NCBI GenBank assembly: GCA_021323655.1
Contig: JAJPKO010000019.1
Location: forward strand, 1 to 42,261
Source of the DNA: Acidobacteriaceae bacterium
GTDB taxonomy: Bacteria; Acidobacteriota; Terriglobia; Terriglobales; Acidobacteriaceae
DNA: 42,261 nt
Reading direction: 5' to 3'
The notes under the pieces are model-generated. The model searched no databases and had not been told where the DNA came from. It saw only the letters and a program-made list of their open reading frames with translations. Below are positions 1-8,346 of the stretch, one piece after another (position 1 is the first letter of the stretch; each line of letters starts with the position of its first letter). A program made the position numbers and the translations under genes.

Positions 1-933
1 ATCCGCGATCTTGAGCTGGTTCTTGCGTTGCATGAAGAAGGTAATGTGACACGCGCTGCCCAGCGCGTCGGAATCAGCGAACCGGCATTCAGCAAGCAAA
101 TACAGAAGATTGAGCGCCGTATTCAGATGCAGCTATTCGAGCGAAGTAACGGCGGCGTAGCCACAACGATCTGGGGGCGGGCGTTTGTCCCACATGCTTA
201 TGACAGCGTTCATGCGTTCTACCGCGCAGTGAACGAGGGGCATGAAAGTAGTGTTGGGAAGGGACACAAGCTGAGGATTGGAGCCTCCTGTTTCCTGGGA
301 AAACGGTGGGTGGAGCTTCTGCAATCCGTTGAAATGCGCTCTTACCGTGAATTGAATGTTGAAGTGATCGCAGCCTACACTTTCGATCTGGTGTCACGGC
401 TCCAGCGCCATGAAATTGATTTGGCCCTGGTGACATCGCCTCCCGCGAACACGGCAATCACAACGGTTTCGGTGGCGAGCAACCCGTTTATCATCGTGCT
501 GCGCGAAAGCCATCCTTTGGCCGCAACGAAATCCGTCAACCTGCAAGATGTAGCGCAGTTTCCATGGGTGTTTTTTGAGCGCAACGTACACCCTGCTCTC
601 CACGACCAGATTCTTCACAAGATGCAGGCCGAGAAGCTGAACGCGCGCATCTGGCACTTGGTCAGCCAGGCGGATCAAGTGTCGGCTCTCCTGAGAGATG
701 ATTCGCTTCTGGCATGGCTCACTCCTGCTGGCGCAAAGCGCGTCGTCGGTGATGGACTGGTCGGAATTCCGCTGAATGATTCGGAGATTCGGCTGGAAAC
801 GCATTTGGCAGCACTCGCTGCGAACAAATCGCCGCTCGTTAGCGAATACTTCCGGGCTTTTGTGAAGCGTGTCGAAGAGGATCGTGGCCCCATTCAGTTG
901 ACGTTACCGATAAGGATGGTCAGCGCGGTATGA
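1..933 (+). CDS. LysR-family transcriptional regulator, 5' end cut by window edge
   Basis: The reading frame is open from base 1, so the true start lies upstream of the window; the first in-frame TTG at 28 falls inside the helix-turn-helix and is not the start. The visible N-terminus has the LysR winged HTH signature (RDLELVLALHEEGNVTRAAQ, then GISEPAFSKQIQKIE). It is followed by a LysR substrate-binding domain of about 220 residues (LRIGASCFLGKRW, HPLAATKSVNLQD, FPWVFFER). A LysR protein is usually about 300 residues; 310 codons are seen, so only a few residues are missing. These proteins bind a small-molecule inducer and usually control a neighbouring divergent gene, which would be outside the window. 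The family is certain; the effector is unknown. Confidence 0.93.
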   Translation: MRDLELVLALHEEGNVTRAAQRVGISEPAFSKQIQKIERRIQMQLFERSNGGVATTIWGRAFVPHAYDSVHAFYRAVNEGHESSVGKGHKLRIGASCFLGKRWVELLQSVEMRSYRELNVEVIAAYTFDLVSRLQRHEIDLALVTSPPANTAITTVSVASNPFIIVLRESHPLAATKSVNLQDVAQFPWVFFERNVHPALHDQILHKMQAEKLNARIWHLVSQADQVSALLRDDSLLAWLTPAGAKRVVGDGLVGIPLNDSEIRLETHLAALAANKSPLVSEYFRAFVKRVEEDRGPIQLTLPIRMVSAV

Positions 934-1077
934 GAGGGCTTTAATTTGTGAGTCAGCTTTCCAATAGTCAATATCTGTGGTCATACAAGACAGGCTGGAA
1001 ACGGACTGAGGGCCAAACCAAGAGCAGAAGGAATATGTGTGCGATAGTGCCTCGAATGAGCATTACGAGAGATGGGA

Positions 1078-1422
1078 TCAAATAATCTTATGGTTAGAAC
1101 TCTCCTTGCGAATCGCACGATAACCCACGGCGCTAATTTTTTTCTTGCGCAATTCAGTGGGAAGCATGGCATCTATCTCGTCGTCAGAGAACGTCGTGTG
1201 CCTCTTTTTTATCATCTCTTCAGCTCGCGCGTAGGCTTTGGCTGATGTATTAGGCGCGAATTTGTAGACTGCGGTTAATTCACGGTTGATAGTATCAAGA
1301 GACTTCTGAAGTCTGTCGTCCGGGACGGAAGGCAGGTGCGCGTCCATAATGAGTAGGAGAAGCTGCTCGCGTATCCAAAGTAACTCTTTGGCAGCAGTCC
1401 TGAGCTGCGCTTCCCACACCAA
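1078..1422 (-). CDS. Hypothetical protein, helical, about 114 residues
   Basis: I do not recognise this gene. The frame opens after a stop at about 1438-1440 and has no ATG near its beginning; TTG at 1422 or GTG at 1419 could serve, and there is no clear ribosome-binding site. The product is predicted to be largely alpha-helical and charged (ELLWIREQLLLLIMDAHLP, then LQKSLDTINRELTAVYK) with a lysine-rich C-terminus. It lies alone between the LysR gene and the end of the leftward sugar operon. The composition looks coding, but it could be a truncated remnant of a longer gene. Confidence 0.4.
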   Translation of the reverse strand: MVWEAQLRTAAKELLWIREQLLLLIMDAHLPSVPDDRLQKSLDTINRELTAVYKFAPNTSAKAYARAEEMIKKRHTTFSDDEIDAMLPTELRKKKISAVGYRAIRKESSNHKII

Positions 1423-1486
1423 TGCGCCTAACCACCATCAATTTCAACCAAAGACGTTTACACAAAAAATTTGACACTACCTTGGC

Positions 1487-2521
1487 CTACGGCTCAGGCA
1501 CTTGGTAGCCAGGCCATTCCCAGTGCTCCAAGTCCTCACTCCATGCGATGCCGATGCTGCACCAGCTGTCAAATCCCCCGCGCTTGTCGTCTTCCGGATA
1601 AGCGGAGCCGTGAAAGAACATGATCGCCCTTGCGATCTCGGGCACCTGCCTTAGGTCGAGCACAAATCCAGCTGTCAGCCGCCCCTGGGCCCAAGGCCAT
1701 TGAGTTTGTCCGAGCGTTAAAATGCCCTGATCGCGCCAGGTAATCAAATTGCGCGACCGCTTCACGCCGATTCCATTGTCAGGAGAATAAAACAGCACAT
1801 ATTCGCCTTTATCTAGTATGATGGTCGGATTCTCTCCCGCATCGATGTATCGCTCGAACCTCCAGTTCTCAAGATCGAACGACGATGAAATACCGATACC
1901 GTTTTGCTTATAGAGGCACAACCACTTTCGCGAGTCATCCTTATCGTGGAGCAGGTAAGGATCGATCATGCGTCCCATATCCTTCGAGGAAATTTGAGGT
2001 CCTTTCACGCGCAGCAGGACCGGATCATCCCAATGCGCCAGATCCCGGCTGCGCATGGTCCAGATGCGGCAGTCACAGTTCCCGTACTGAATGCCATAGG
2101 GACGAGGATAGGTTTGCAGACACATAACCCAAGCCTTTTTGAATCGGACGATGTCGCCAGGCGAGGAGAAATTCAGATTCTGATCGCGCGGAGTCAACCG
2201 CACGACATCTTGCCATGTCTGCAGATCGCGACTTCGGGTCCAGGCAGTATACATATAGACCTGTCCATTAGGTTCGATAATCGTCTGGGTGAAATAAAGG
2301 TAAAACCAACCTCCCACGTAGACGGCCGTGGGATCGCGATAGGCTGTTGTTTCATTTCCATGAAGGAGAATCGGAGAGCGTAGACTGGAGAGCAGATCGC
2401 CTCCACCTGGGCGGCCGATGCCGAAGCTCAAACGCCTCGCGATTCCTGCTCCGGCCGAGAGCAGTGCGCTGCGCAAGAGTCTCCTTCGACTGAAAGGTAC
2501 CGTTATTTGCCGACGATTCAT
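1487..2521 (-). CDS. Tat-exported glycosidase-like five-bladed beta-propeller protein (GH43/GH32/GH117-like)
   Basis: The N-terminus carries a twin-arginine-type export signal (SRRRLLRSALLSAGAGIARRL), predicting a periplasmic or outer-surface protein. The body shows the repeated propeller signatures of clan GH-F/GH-J enzymes: an RDPTAVYVGGWFYLYFT blade with a candidate catalytic Asp, several SRDL..W motifs (TRSRDLQTWQD, MRSRDLAHWDD, KRSRNLITWRD), and RMIDPYLLHD, which may hold the second acidic residue. The exact CAZy family and substrate cannot be read from the sequence. ATG at 2521 is preceded by GGAG at a suitable distance; a GTG one codon upstream is less likely. It is 13 bases downstream of nagB and probably the last gene of the leftward operon. 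It is a likely hydrolase for the sugar handled by this locus. Confidence 0.75.
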   Translation of the reverse strand: MNRRQITVPFSRRRLLRSALLSAGAGIARRLSFGIGRPGGGDLLSSLRSPILLHGNETTAYRDPTAVYVGGWFYLYFTQTIIEPNGQVYMYTAWTRSRDLQTWQDVVRLTPRDQNLNFSSPGDIVRFKKAWVMCLQTYPRPYGIQYGNCDCRIWTMRSRDLAHWDDPVLLRVKGPQISSKDMGRMIDPYLLHDKDDSRKWLCLYKQNGIGISSSFDLENWRFERYIDAGENPTIILDKGEYVLFYSPDNGIGVKRSRNLITWRDQGILTLGQTQWPWAQGRLTAGFVLDLRQVPEIARAIMFFHGSAYPEDDKRGGFDSWCSIGIAWSEDLEHWEWPGYQVPEP

Positions 2522-2534
2522 CACCTATCTCCGC

Positions 2535-3320
2535 TCAGACCCACCGCACCGACGGTGTTAGCCCACTCGCAGAGTCCTCGTCCAGATAGACAGTTGCGTC
2601 CGGATGGGAACGCAGCACCGTCGAGGGGCATGCAGTTGAAACCTGATCCTGGAAGGTGCGGCGCACTGCCTCGGACTTACGCATGCCCGGTACAGTAATC
2701 ACCAGTTTCGGAATGCGAAGAATGGTTGGAATTGTGAGTGTATACGCGCTCCTTGGGATCTCCTCGAGCGAGGAGAACCATCCTTCCGCCAGCTGCTGCT
2801 GGTGGCAATTCGAATCCAAGTAAACCTGCTTCATATCTAGCGGGTCGTCAAATTCAGCTTCATGAGGATCATTGAACGCGAGGTGCCCGTTCTCGCCGAT
2901 GCCAAGCAAGCAGAGTTGTGGCGCGGCGTTTCGCAGGGCGGAAGCATATTCGGCGCACATGCGCTCGCCGTTCTCTGCATTTCCGTCAATCTCGTGAAAA
3001 GCCCCGATCGGTACACGATCGACAAGCTGCTCACGAAGGTAGCGTCTGAAAGAAGCAGGGTGACTTAAGGGCAGTCCTACATATTCATCGAGGTGAAATC
3101 CATGGATTTGTTTCCATGGGATATCCGGAAGTGACGTCAGGTGGCTCAGCATCTCCATCTGCGATGTGCCGGTAGCGAAAACAACTCCGATCTGACTGCT
3201 GCGCCTTGCCATCTCGCGCAGGTATCGACCCGCGCACTCCGCAGCAGCCCGGCCAGCCGATTGACTGTCAGGATGGATTTCGATGTGCAGTTTTTCTACT
3301 TCAAAGCGCCTAACAGTCAT
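2535..3320 (-). CDS. nagB: Glucosamine-6-phosphate deaminase/isomerase-like protein
   Basis: Members of this family convert glucosamine-6-phosphate to fructose-6-phosphate and ammonia in the cytoplasm, the entry of amino sugars into glycolysis. Family signatures are clear: VVFATGTSQMEML (phosphate-binding loop), GFHLDEYVGL (active-site Asp region) and LLGIGENGHLAFNDP (catalytic His). The product is 261 residues, the usual size. The start at 3320 is chosen because GGAG lies 8 bases upstream; the frame stays open a further 11 codons with no better signal. FNDP stands where many members have FNEP, and NGH replaces the NDGH of E. coli, as in other bacterial members. It lies between the LacI-type regulator and the glycosidase-like gene, so its expression is probably tied to them. 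Another 6-phosphosugar substrate is possible. Confidence 0.88.
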   Translation of the reverse strand: MTVRRFEVEKLHIEIHPDSQSAGRAAAECAGRYLREMARRSSQIGVVFATGTSQMEMLSHLTSLPDIPWKQIHGFHLDEYVGLPLSHPASFRRYLREQLVDRVPIGAFHEIDGNAENGERMCAEYASALRNAAPQLCLLGIGENGHLAFNDPHEAEFDDPLDMKQVYLDSNCHQQQLAEGWFSSLEEIPRSAYTLTIPTILRIPKLVITVPGMRKSEAVRRTFQDQVSTACPSTVLRSHPDATVYLDEDSASGLTPSVRWV

Positions 3321-3410
3321 GCATGTATCTCCGTTTCTTGTCCTTTGTCTCAAATGCTCTTGGTATTCAGTTACTTTGAGACGCCAGGCAGATACGCACT
3401 CGCCTTCAAC

Positions 3411-4517
3411 TCAGCGGTGTCTTTCTGCGATGAATTGTGCCGGTCCGCGATCCACAGTGGACCTTTCTGTCGTAAATGCTTGCAGAGCCGGAGCCAGCGC
3501 TTTGCAGGAATCTCTCCGAACGAACTCTGTAGGAATGATCACGTGCTGCGGAGCCTGCTCGGGATTCGCAATCCGGTTGAGAATGAGCTCGACCATACAG
3601 CGGCCGAGCTGCTCCGGAAACTCTCGAATGGTTGTCAGCCCGGGGTGGAGGAATCCACCAATTGTATCGTTGCAACCAGCCACACTGATGTCGTCAGGAA
3701 TGCGTAGGCCGCTCTCGCGCAGAGCGCGGTAAACGCCATGTGCGGTAGGATCGTTTCCCGCGAAGATCGCGGTAACCGGCTTCCCGCTGCCCAGTAGAGA
3801 TTTCGTTCCCAAGTAGCCAATCTCGTTCTCCTCCTCGGAATCGATACTACTCAGTTGCGGTGGCAAGTCGGCCTCTTCCATGGCCTTTAGATAGCCCTGA
3901 TGGCAGCGCGCAAACCATGGCAACCGCGTGTTGCCGACAAACCATATCTGTTTGTGTCCGAGTTGAATGAGATGACGGGTGATCTCTTCTCCTCCTTGCC
4001 GGTCGTCGGAGTAGACCGTATCGATTTCGTCCGCGATCTGCTGATCTCCAATTACGTTGTTGCCCAGAACGGCGAAAGCAATGCCCCGATTGACCAGCAG
4101 TTCAAGGAGGTTGCTCGAGTTGGTCCCTGCCAGGATGATCGCCCTCACGACGTCATGGCGTTGCACGATTTTGGGAAGGTTCAGCTCTCTCCATGGCGTT
4201 AGCGGAGAATAACTGAACGACAGAAACACCATATCCCAGCCCTGGGATGCGCAGTAAGCTTCGGCTCCCATTAGGATCCGCGAGTGAAATGCGTGCGACA
4301 TGACACGATTGCTCAGGAGGAAAGCGAGTGCCTTGGTTTTGTTCCGGCTAAGGATGTCAACATCGTGCGTAGCCGCGGCGTCGAGCACCAATCTGCGAAT
4401 CTCTTTCGCAACCGTGGTGCTGCCATTAAGCACCCGTGACACAGTGGCCACGCTCACTCCGGCTGTGGCCGCTATCTCTCTCAATCCAGGCTTACCTTTG
4501 CGTGACGACTTGACCAT
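3411..4517 (-). CDS. LacI-family transcriptional regulator
   Basis: This is a sugar-responsive repressor-type protein. The N-terminal HTH is classical: LREIAATAGVSVATVSRVLN. A periplasmic-binding-like effector domain follows (KALAFLLSNRVMSHAFHSRI, TAIFAGNDPTAHGVYRALRE, ISVAGCNDT, LTTIREFPEQLGR). The start at 4517 puts the HTH about 10 residues from the N-terminus, as usual for LacI proteins; in-frame ATGs at 4541 and 4571 are possible but would add a hydrophobic tail without a better ribosome-binding site. It is the first gene of the leftward group and divergent from the TonB receptor operon. The AT-rich region between them (4518-4787) likely contains its operators, including the AGAAAATTTTCT palindrome. 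Confidence 0.93.
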   Translation of the reverse strand: MVKSSRKGKPGLREIAATAGVSVATVSRVLNGSTTVAKEIRRLVLDAAATHDVDILSRNKTKALAFLLSNRVMSHAFHSRILMGAEAYCASQGWDMVFLSFSYSPLTPWRELNLPKIVQRHDVVRAIILAGTNSSNLLELLVNRGIAFAVLGNNVIGDQQIADEIDTVYSDDRQGGEEITRHLIQLGHKQIWFVGNTRLPWFARCHQGYLKAMEEADLPPQLSSIDSEEENEIGYLGTKSLLGSGKPVTAIFAGNDPTAHGVYRALRESGLRIPDDISVAGCNDTIGGFLHPGLTTIREFPEQLGRCMVELILNRIANPEQAPQHVIIPTEFVRRDSCKALAPALQAFTTERSTVDRGPAQFIAERHR

Positions 4518-4693
4518 AGAGGAGCCGATCACTCCTGCCATTACTATAAAGAAAATATTCTGCTCTAGCAAGAAAACGAATTGATATTGAGGTAAAACTG
4601 GAGACCTTATCTAGCAACTATCCTTGTGATTAATATGCAATAATCAGTTGAATATAATAACTTTATATCATTTAGAAATTTTTCCCATGAAAG

Positions 4694-4734
4694 AGAAAAT
4701 TTTCTTGACATTATCTATAAGCCGTACCTAATAT
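4694..4734 (+). promoter_or_regulatory. sigma70-type promoter of the TonB receptor operon with overlapping palindromic operator candidate
   Basis: TTGACA at 4705-4710 and TAATAT at 4729-4734 are separated by 18 bases, a strong match to a housekeeping promoter. The perfect 12-bp palindrome AGAAAATTTTCT at 4694-4705 abuts and overlaps the -35 box by one base. A regulator bound there would block polymerase, and the divergent LacI-type gene is the obvious candidate. The promoter elements are seen directly; the operator role and its partner are inferred. Confidence 0.6.
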
Positions 4735-4787
4735 GTCTTCATTTGCTGAGCCGCTATCGAGCTGATGTGGATCAAGGAGGCCTTCCG

Positions 4788-7700
4788 ATGACCGTTTCTC
4801 GCATGAGGTTTTATTCCGTAGTCGTGACCGTGCTTTTGCTCTTCGCTGTCCGCTTTGCATTCGCACAAGTGGGCACCGGCACGATCACGGGTACGGTGAA
4901 GGACGACTCCGGAGCAGTAGTTCCAGGCGCGGAAGTGAACGTGTTAAACGTAGAGACCGACGCGCTCCGCATTACGCAGAGCAATGGCACCGGTCTGTAT
5001 ACAGTTTCGGGAATTCTTCCTGGGCACTACTCTGTTTCGGCAAAAAAGCAGGGATTCCAGGCCACAACGGTGGAGAATCTGGTGCTGCAGGTCGACCAGA
5101 CCGCTGAAGTTGATCTCAAGCTGAAAGTGGGTAACGCCAGCCAGACGGTGCTGGTGCAGGGATCCGAAGAAATCTTTGACACGCAAACAGCCGACCTGGG
5201 GACGGTCATCGAAAACCAGCGCGTCATTAACCTGCCGCTCAACGGCAGAAACTTTCTCGATCTCATGATTCTTTCTCCGGGTGTAACCTTCACTAAGGAT
5301 GCGAACAACACCTTCGAAGAGGTGCGCGAAGTCGGTCGACGGGTGACAACGCAGTATTCGGTGGGAGGTGGCGAAGTACAGGAGACCAACTTTCTTCTAA
5401 ACGGCGATACCAACACCGAACCGAACTTCAATACGTTCGCGGCGGTTCCGTCGGTCGACGAAATTCAGGAATTCAAAGTGCAGAGTAATTCCTATTCGGC
5501 GCAATACGGACGAGGTGCCGATCAGGTCAACGCGACGACCAAGTCCGGCACGAATACCTTTCATGGCTCAGCCTATGAGTTCGTACGGAACGCGGCGCTG
5601 GATGCGATGAACTACTTCGACGAGATTCTCAATCCCGGCTCGCCTAAGCCTGCCTTTTCACGCAACCAGTTTGGAGCCACTGTCGGCTACAAGGTCCTTC
5701 GCAGCAAACTTTTTTTCTTTTCAAGCTATGAAGGACTGAGGGAGAGAACCCATGTGACCAGCACAGCGACTGTGCCGGTAGCCAACGCGCGCAGCGGCAA
5801 TCTCTCGGATTATGGAATGCCGATTTATTTGCCGCACACCACCGCGCGGGACTCGAATGGCAATACGGTTCAGCTCTTTGCTGTGAACAACTCCATACCT
5901 GCCGGCTGTTACAACCCAGACCCAACCACGAACGTCGCCTTTCCGAACGAAACCATCCCAGCGCAGTGTATCAACTCGTCAATTTCCAAATTCCTCACCT
6001 CGCCCTACGTGCCGCCTCCCAACAACTCGTTATTGAAGAACAATCTCGTCAGCATACTGCTGGTGCCGACCGATTACGAGCAGGGAGCTGGACGCCTCGA
6101 TTACTTGCTGAACCCGGCGATGACCATCTGGGGGCGCTACTCCTATGGGGATGAGTCGGGTTATAACCCTAATGTCTTGCCCGACACGGGCGATACGCAA
6201 GACGTTCGCACTACGACGATCAATATCCATCATGTCTGGGTCATCAGTTCCAGTATGACCAACGAAGCGAAGGTTGCTTATCTGCGTTATGTTGATTCCG
6301 ATATCGGTGACCTTGCCTTCAAGCACAACGTGGCCGCAGATATCGGAATTCCGGGCACATCCAAGGCGCCTCACGACTGGGGCGAACCACAGTTTAGGGG
6401 CGACGACGGCTATCTGACGCTGGGAGAGAATGCGTTTGGACATCCGCTGCAGAATGCAGACAACATCTTCCAGTACGGCGATGACTGGGCTTGGGCGCGC
6501 GGGCGACAGTTTTTAAAGGTAGGTGCCGAGTTCCGCCGAGAACAGATCAACATCTTTTCCGATAATATGCCGCGTGGGAGCTTCACTTCGTATGCCTCAG
6601 CGACGGCTCCAGTTCAAATCAATCCCGATGGATCCACCTCACCCGTGGCCGCACAGGGCCTGAGTGTGGCATCCTTTCTGCTCGGCATTAGTCACAACTC
6701 TGCGGTGGCGGTCGGAAACACCGACACCCATCTACGCCGCTGGGCGCAGTCATATTATCTTCAAGACAATTTCCAAGTGACACCCCAACTCTCTCTTACA
6801 ATAGGCGCGCGCTATGACTACGCACCTTATTGGTACGATACGGACAATGGAATCCTCAACGTCGACTTCGGCAGTGGCAACTACTTTGGTTTGGGAACGA
6901 ACCATGTAGCTACCATGGTGCGTGCGGGAAGCGGTGATCCGTATCAAAACTTTCCTGATGTCCGCCTAGACTCCGATCCGACCTCTCCCACTTATTTGCC
7001 GTTCGTTCGCGATGGACGATTTGGCCGCTCGCTGGTTTTCCCAGACCGCAGCAACATCGTTCCCCGTGTCGGACTATCCTGGAGCCCGGCGGTGCTGCAC
7101 GGCAAGACTGTGATTCGAGTCGGCGCAGGAATCTTCTACTCACCCGTCATCGCCAATGTGTGGTTCGATCTGGCGCGCGGTGCACCGCGTTCCGTCCGCC
7201 TGCAGAACTCCGAAACCAATACAGTTTTCAATCAGGCGTTTCTTACCGAATCCGAGACGCTGATTAAACCAGGCGGTGGAAGCTATGATCCCCGCTCACG
7301 GACGCCCCGAATACAACAGTGGAGTCTTGGAGTTCAGCAGGCGCTTACAAACAATCTCAGCATCGAAGTGAACTACGCCGGGTCCGAATCGACCCATCTG
7401 CCGCAGGAGATCGATATCAATCAGCGTCTGCCAGACTTTAGTGGATCACAAGTTTCCCAGCCGGTTCACTACAATCAGCCGCAATTCCCGGGCCTAGCTT
7501 CCTTTTTTGGCAACACGAACCATCATGGCACAGCGAACTTCAATGCCCTCGAAGTCAAAGTCCAGGAGCACGCTTTCCATGGCTTAACTCTGCTAAGTTC
7601 CTATACGTGGTCGAAGGCACTGGATGTCGCATCGGCTACGCGCACCGGCGGCTACGGACCCGCAACGCCCCACATATGGAATCACCATTTGGATTACGGT

Positions 7701-8321
7701 GTATCCGACTTCAACGTAACGAACAATTTTGTAACAAGTCTTCTCTTTGACCTGCCGTTCGGTCGTGATCGCCATTTCGGTTCGAACATGTCACCGGCTA
7801 CCAATGCTGTGCTGGGCGGGTGGAAATTGAGCGGAATAGGAATTCTGCATTCTGGCTTCCCGATCTCCTGCCTCGTCGCAAATGATCCAGCTGTCACGAA
7901 CGTTGGGTTTGAGCAGGATAACTGCTCCCTTACCAGCAATGCAAACCCGAACAGTGGGCCACGATCGATCAGACAATGGTGGAACTTAGCAGCGTTTCGA
8001 CTGCCCACCAATGCTCAGGTTTTCGGCAATGCAGCCCGCAATGTGCTGCGCGGTCCAGGGTTCGCGGGCTTCGACATGAATGCCTCGAAGAGCATTCCTA
8101 TTCATGATCGGCTAAACCTGCAGTTCCGCTTTGAAGGCTTCAACATTTTGAACCATCCGGTTTTCAGTCAGCCGTATCCATTTTTGGACTCATTTCCTGC
8201 GTTTGACAGCAGTGGACGACCGATTGCGAGCACCAATAATCCTATTGGGGGATTCGGAACGATCCAGAGCACGGCAATCGACAATCGTGAACTTCAGTTG
8301 GCGGTTAAACTCCTTTGGTAA
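4788..8321 (+). CDS. TonB-dependent receptor, Oar-like, with carboxypeptidase-regulatory-like domain
   Basis: This is a large outer-membrane receptor of 1177 residues for TonB-dependent uptake, probably of an oligosaccharide. ATG at 4788 is chosen over an upstream TTG because AAGGAGG stands 7 bases before it. Residues 1-27 form a signal peptide (VVVTVLLLFAVRFAFAQ). Residues about 30-120 are a CarboxypepD_reg-like Ig fold (GTGTITGTVKDDSGAVVPGA, then SGILPGHYSVSAKKQGF). The plug follows (INLPLNGRNFLDLMILSPGV), then a long beta-barrel rich in aromatic strands, ending in a C-terminal aromatic residue (LAVKLLW) as expected for outer-membrane insertion. This architecture is highly expanded in Acidobacteriota. 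It heads the rightward operon; the oxidoreductase and MFS transporter follow closely. Confidence 0.95.
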   Translation: MTVSRMRFYSVVVTVLLLFAVRFAFAQVGTGTITGTVKDDSGAVVPGAEVNVLNVETDALRITQSNGTGLYTVSGILPGHYSVSAKKQGFQATTVENLVLQVDQTAEVDLKLKVGNASQTVLVQGSEEIFDTQTADLGTVIENQRVINLPLNGRNFLDLMILSPGVTFTKDANNTFEEVREVGRRVTTQYSVGGGEVQETNFLLNGDTNTEPNFNTFAAVPSVDEIQEFKVQSNSYSAQYGRGADQVNATTKSGTNTFHGSAYEFVRNAALDAMNYFDEILNPGSPKPAFSRNQFGATVGYKVLRSKLFFFSSYEGLRERTHVTSTATVPVANARSGNLSDYGMPIYLPHTTARDSNGNTVQLFAVNNSIPAGCYNPDPTTNVAFPNETIPAQCINSSISKFLTSPYVPPPNNSLLKNNLVSILLVPTDYEQGAGRLDYLLNPAMTIWGRYSYGDESGYNPNVLPDTGDTQDVRTTTINIHHVWVISSSMTNEAKVAYLRYVDSDIGDLAFKHNVAADIGIPGTSKAPHDWGEPQFRGDDGYLTLGENAFGHPLQNADNIFQYGDDWAWARGRQFLKVGAEFRREQINIFSDNMPRGSFTSYASATAPVQINPDGSTSPVAAQGLSVASFLLGISHNSAVAVGNTDTHLRRWAQSYYLQDNFQVTPQLSLTIGARYDYAPYWYDTDNGILNVDFGSGNYFGLGTNHVATMVRAGSGDPYQNFPDVRLDSDPTSPTYLPFVRDGRFGRSLVFPDRSNIVPRVGLSWSPAVLHGKTVIRVGAGIFYSPVIANVWFDLARGAPRSVRLQNSETNTVFNQAFLTESETLIKPGGGSYDPRSRTPRIQQWSLGVQQALTNNLSIEVNYAGSESTHLPQEIDINQRLPDFSGSQVSQPVHYNQPQFPGLASFFGNTNHHGTANFNALEVKVQEHAFHGLTLLSSYTWSKALDVASATRTGGYGPATPHIWNHHLDYGVSDFNVTNNFVTSLLFDLPFGRDRHFGSNMSPATNAVLGGWKLSGIGILHSGFPISCLVANDPAVTNVGFEQDNCSLTSNANPNSGPRSIRQWWNLAAFRLPTNAQVFGNAARNVLRGPGFAGFDMNASKSIPIHDRLNLQFRFEGFNILNHPVFSQPYPFLDSFPAFDSSGRPIASTNNPIGGFGTIQSTAIDNRELQLAVKLLW

Positions 8322-8346
8322 TGGTATACAGAAAAGCAAACATGGG

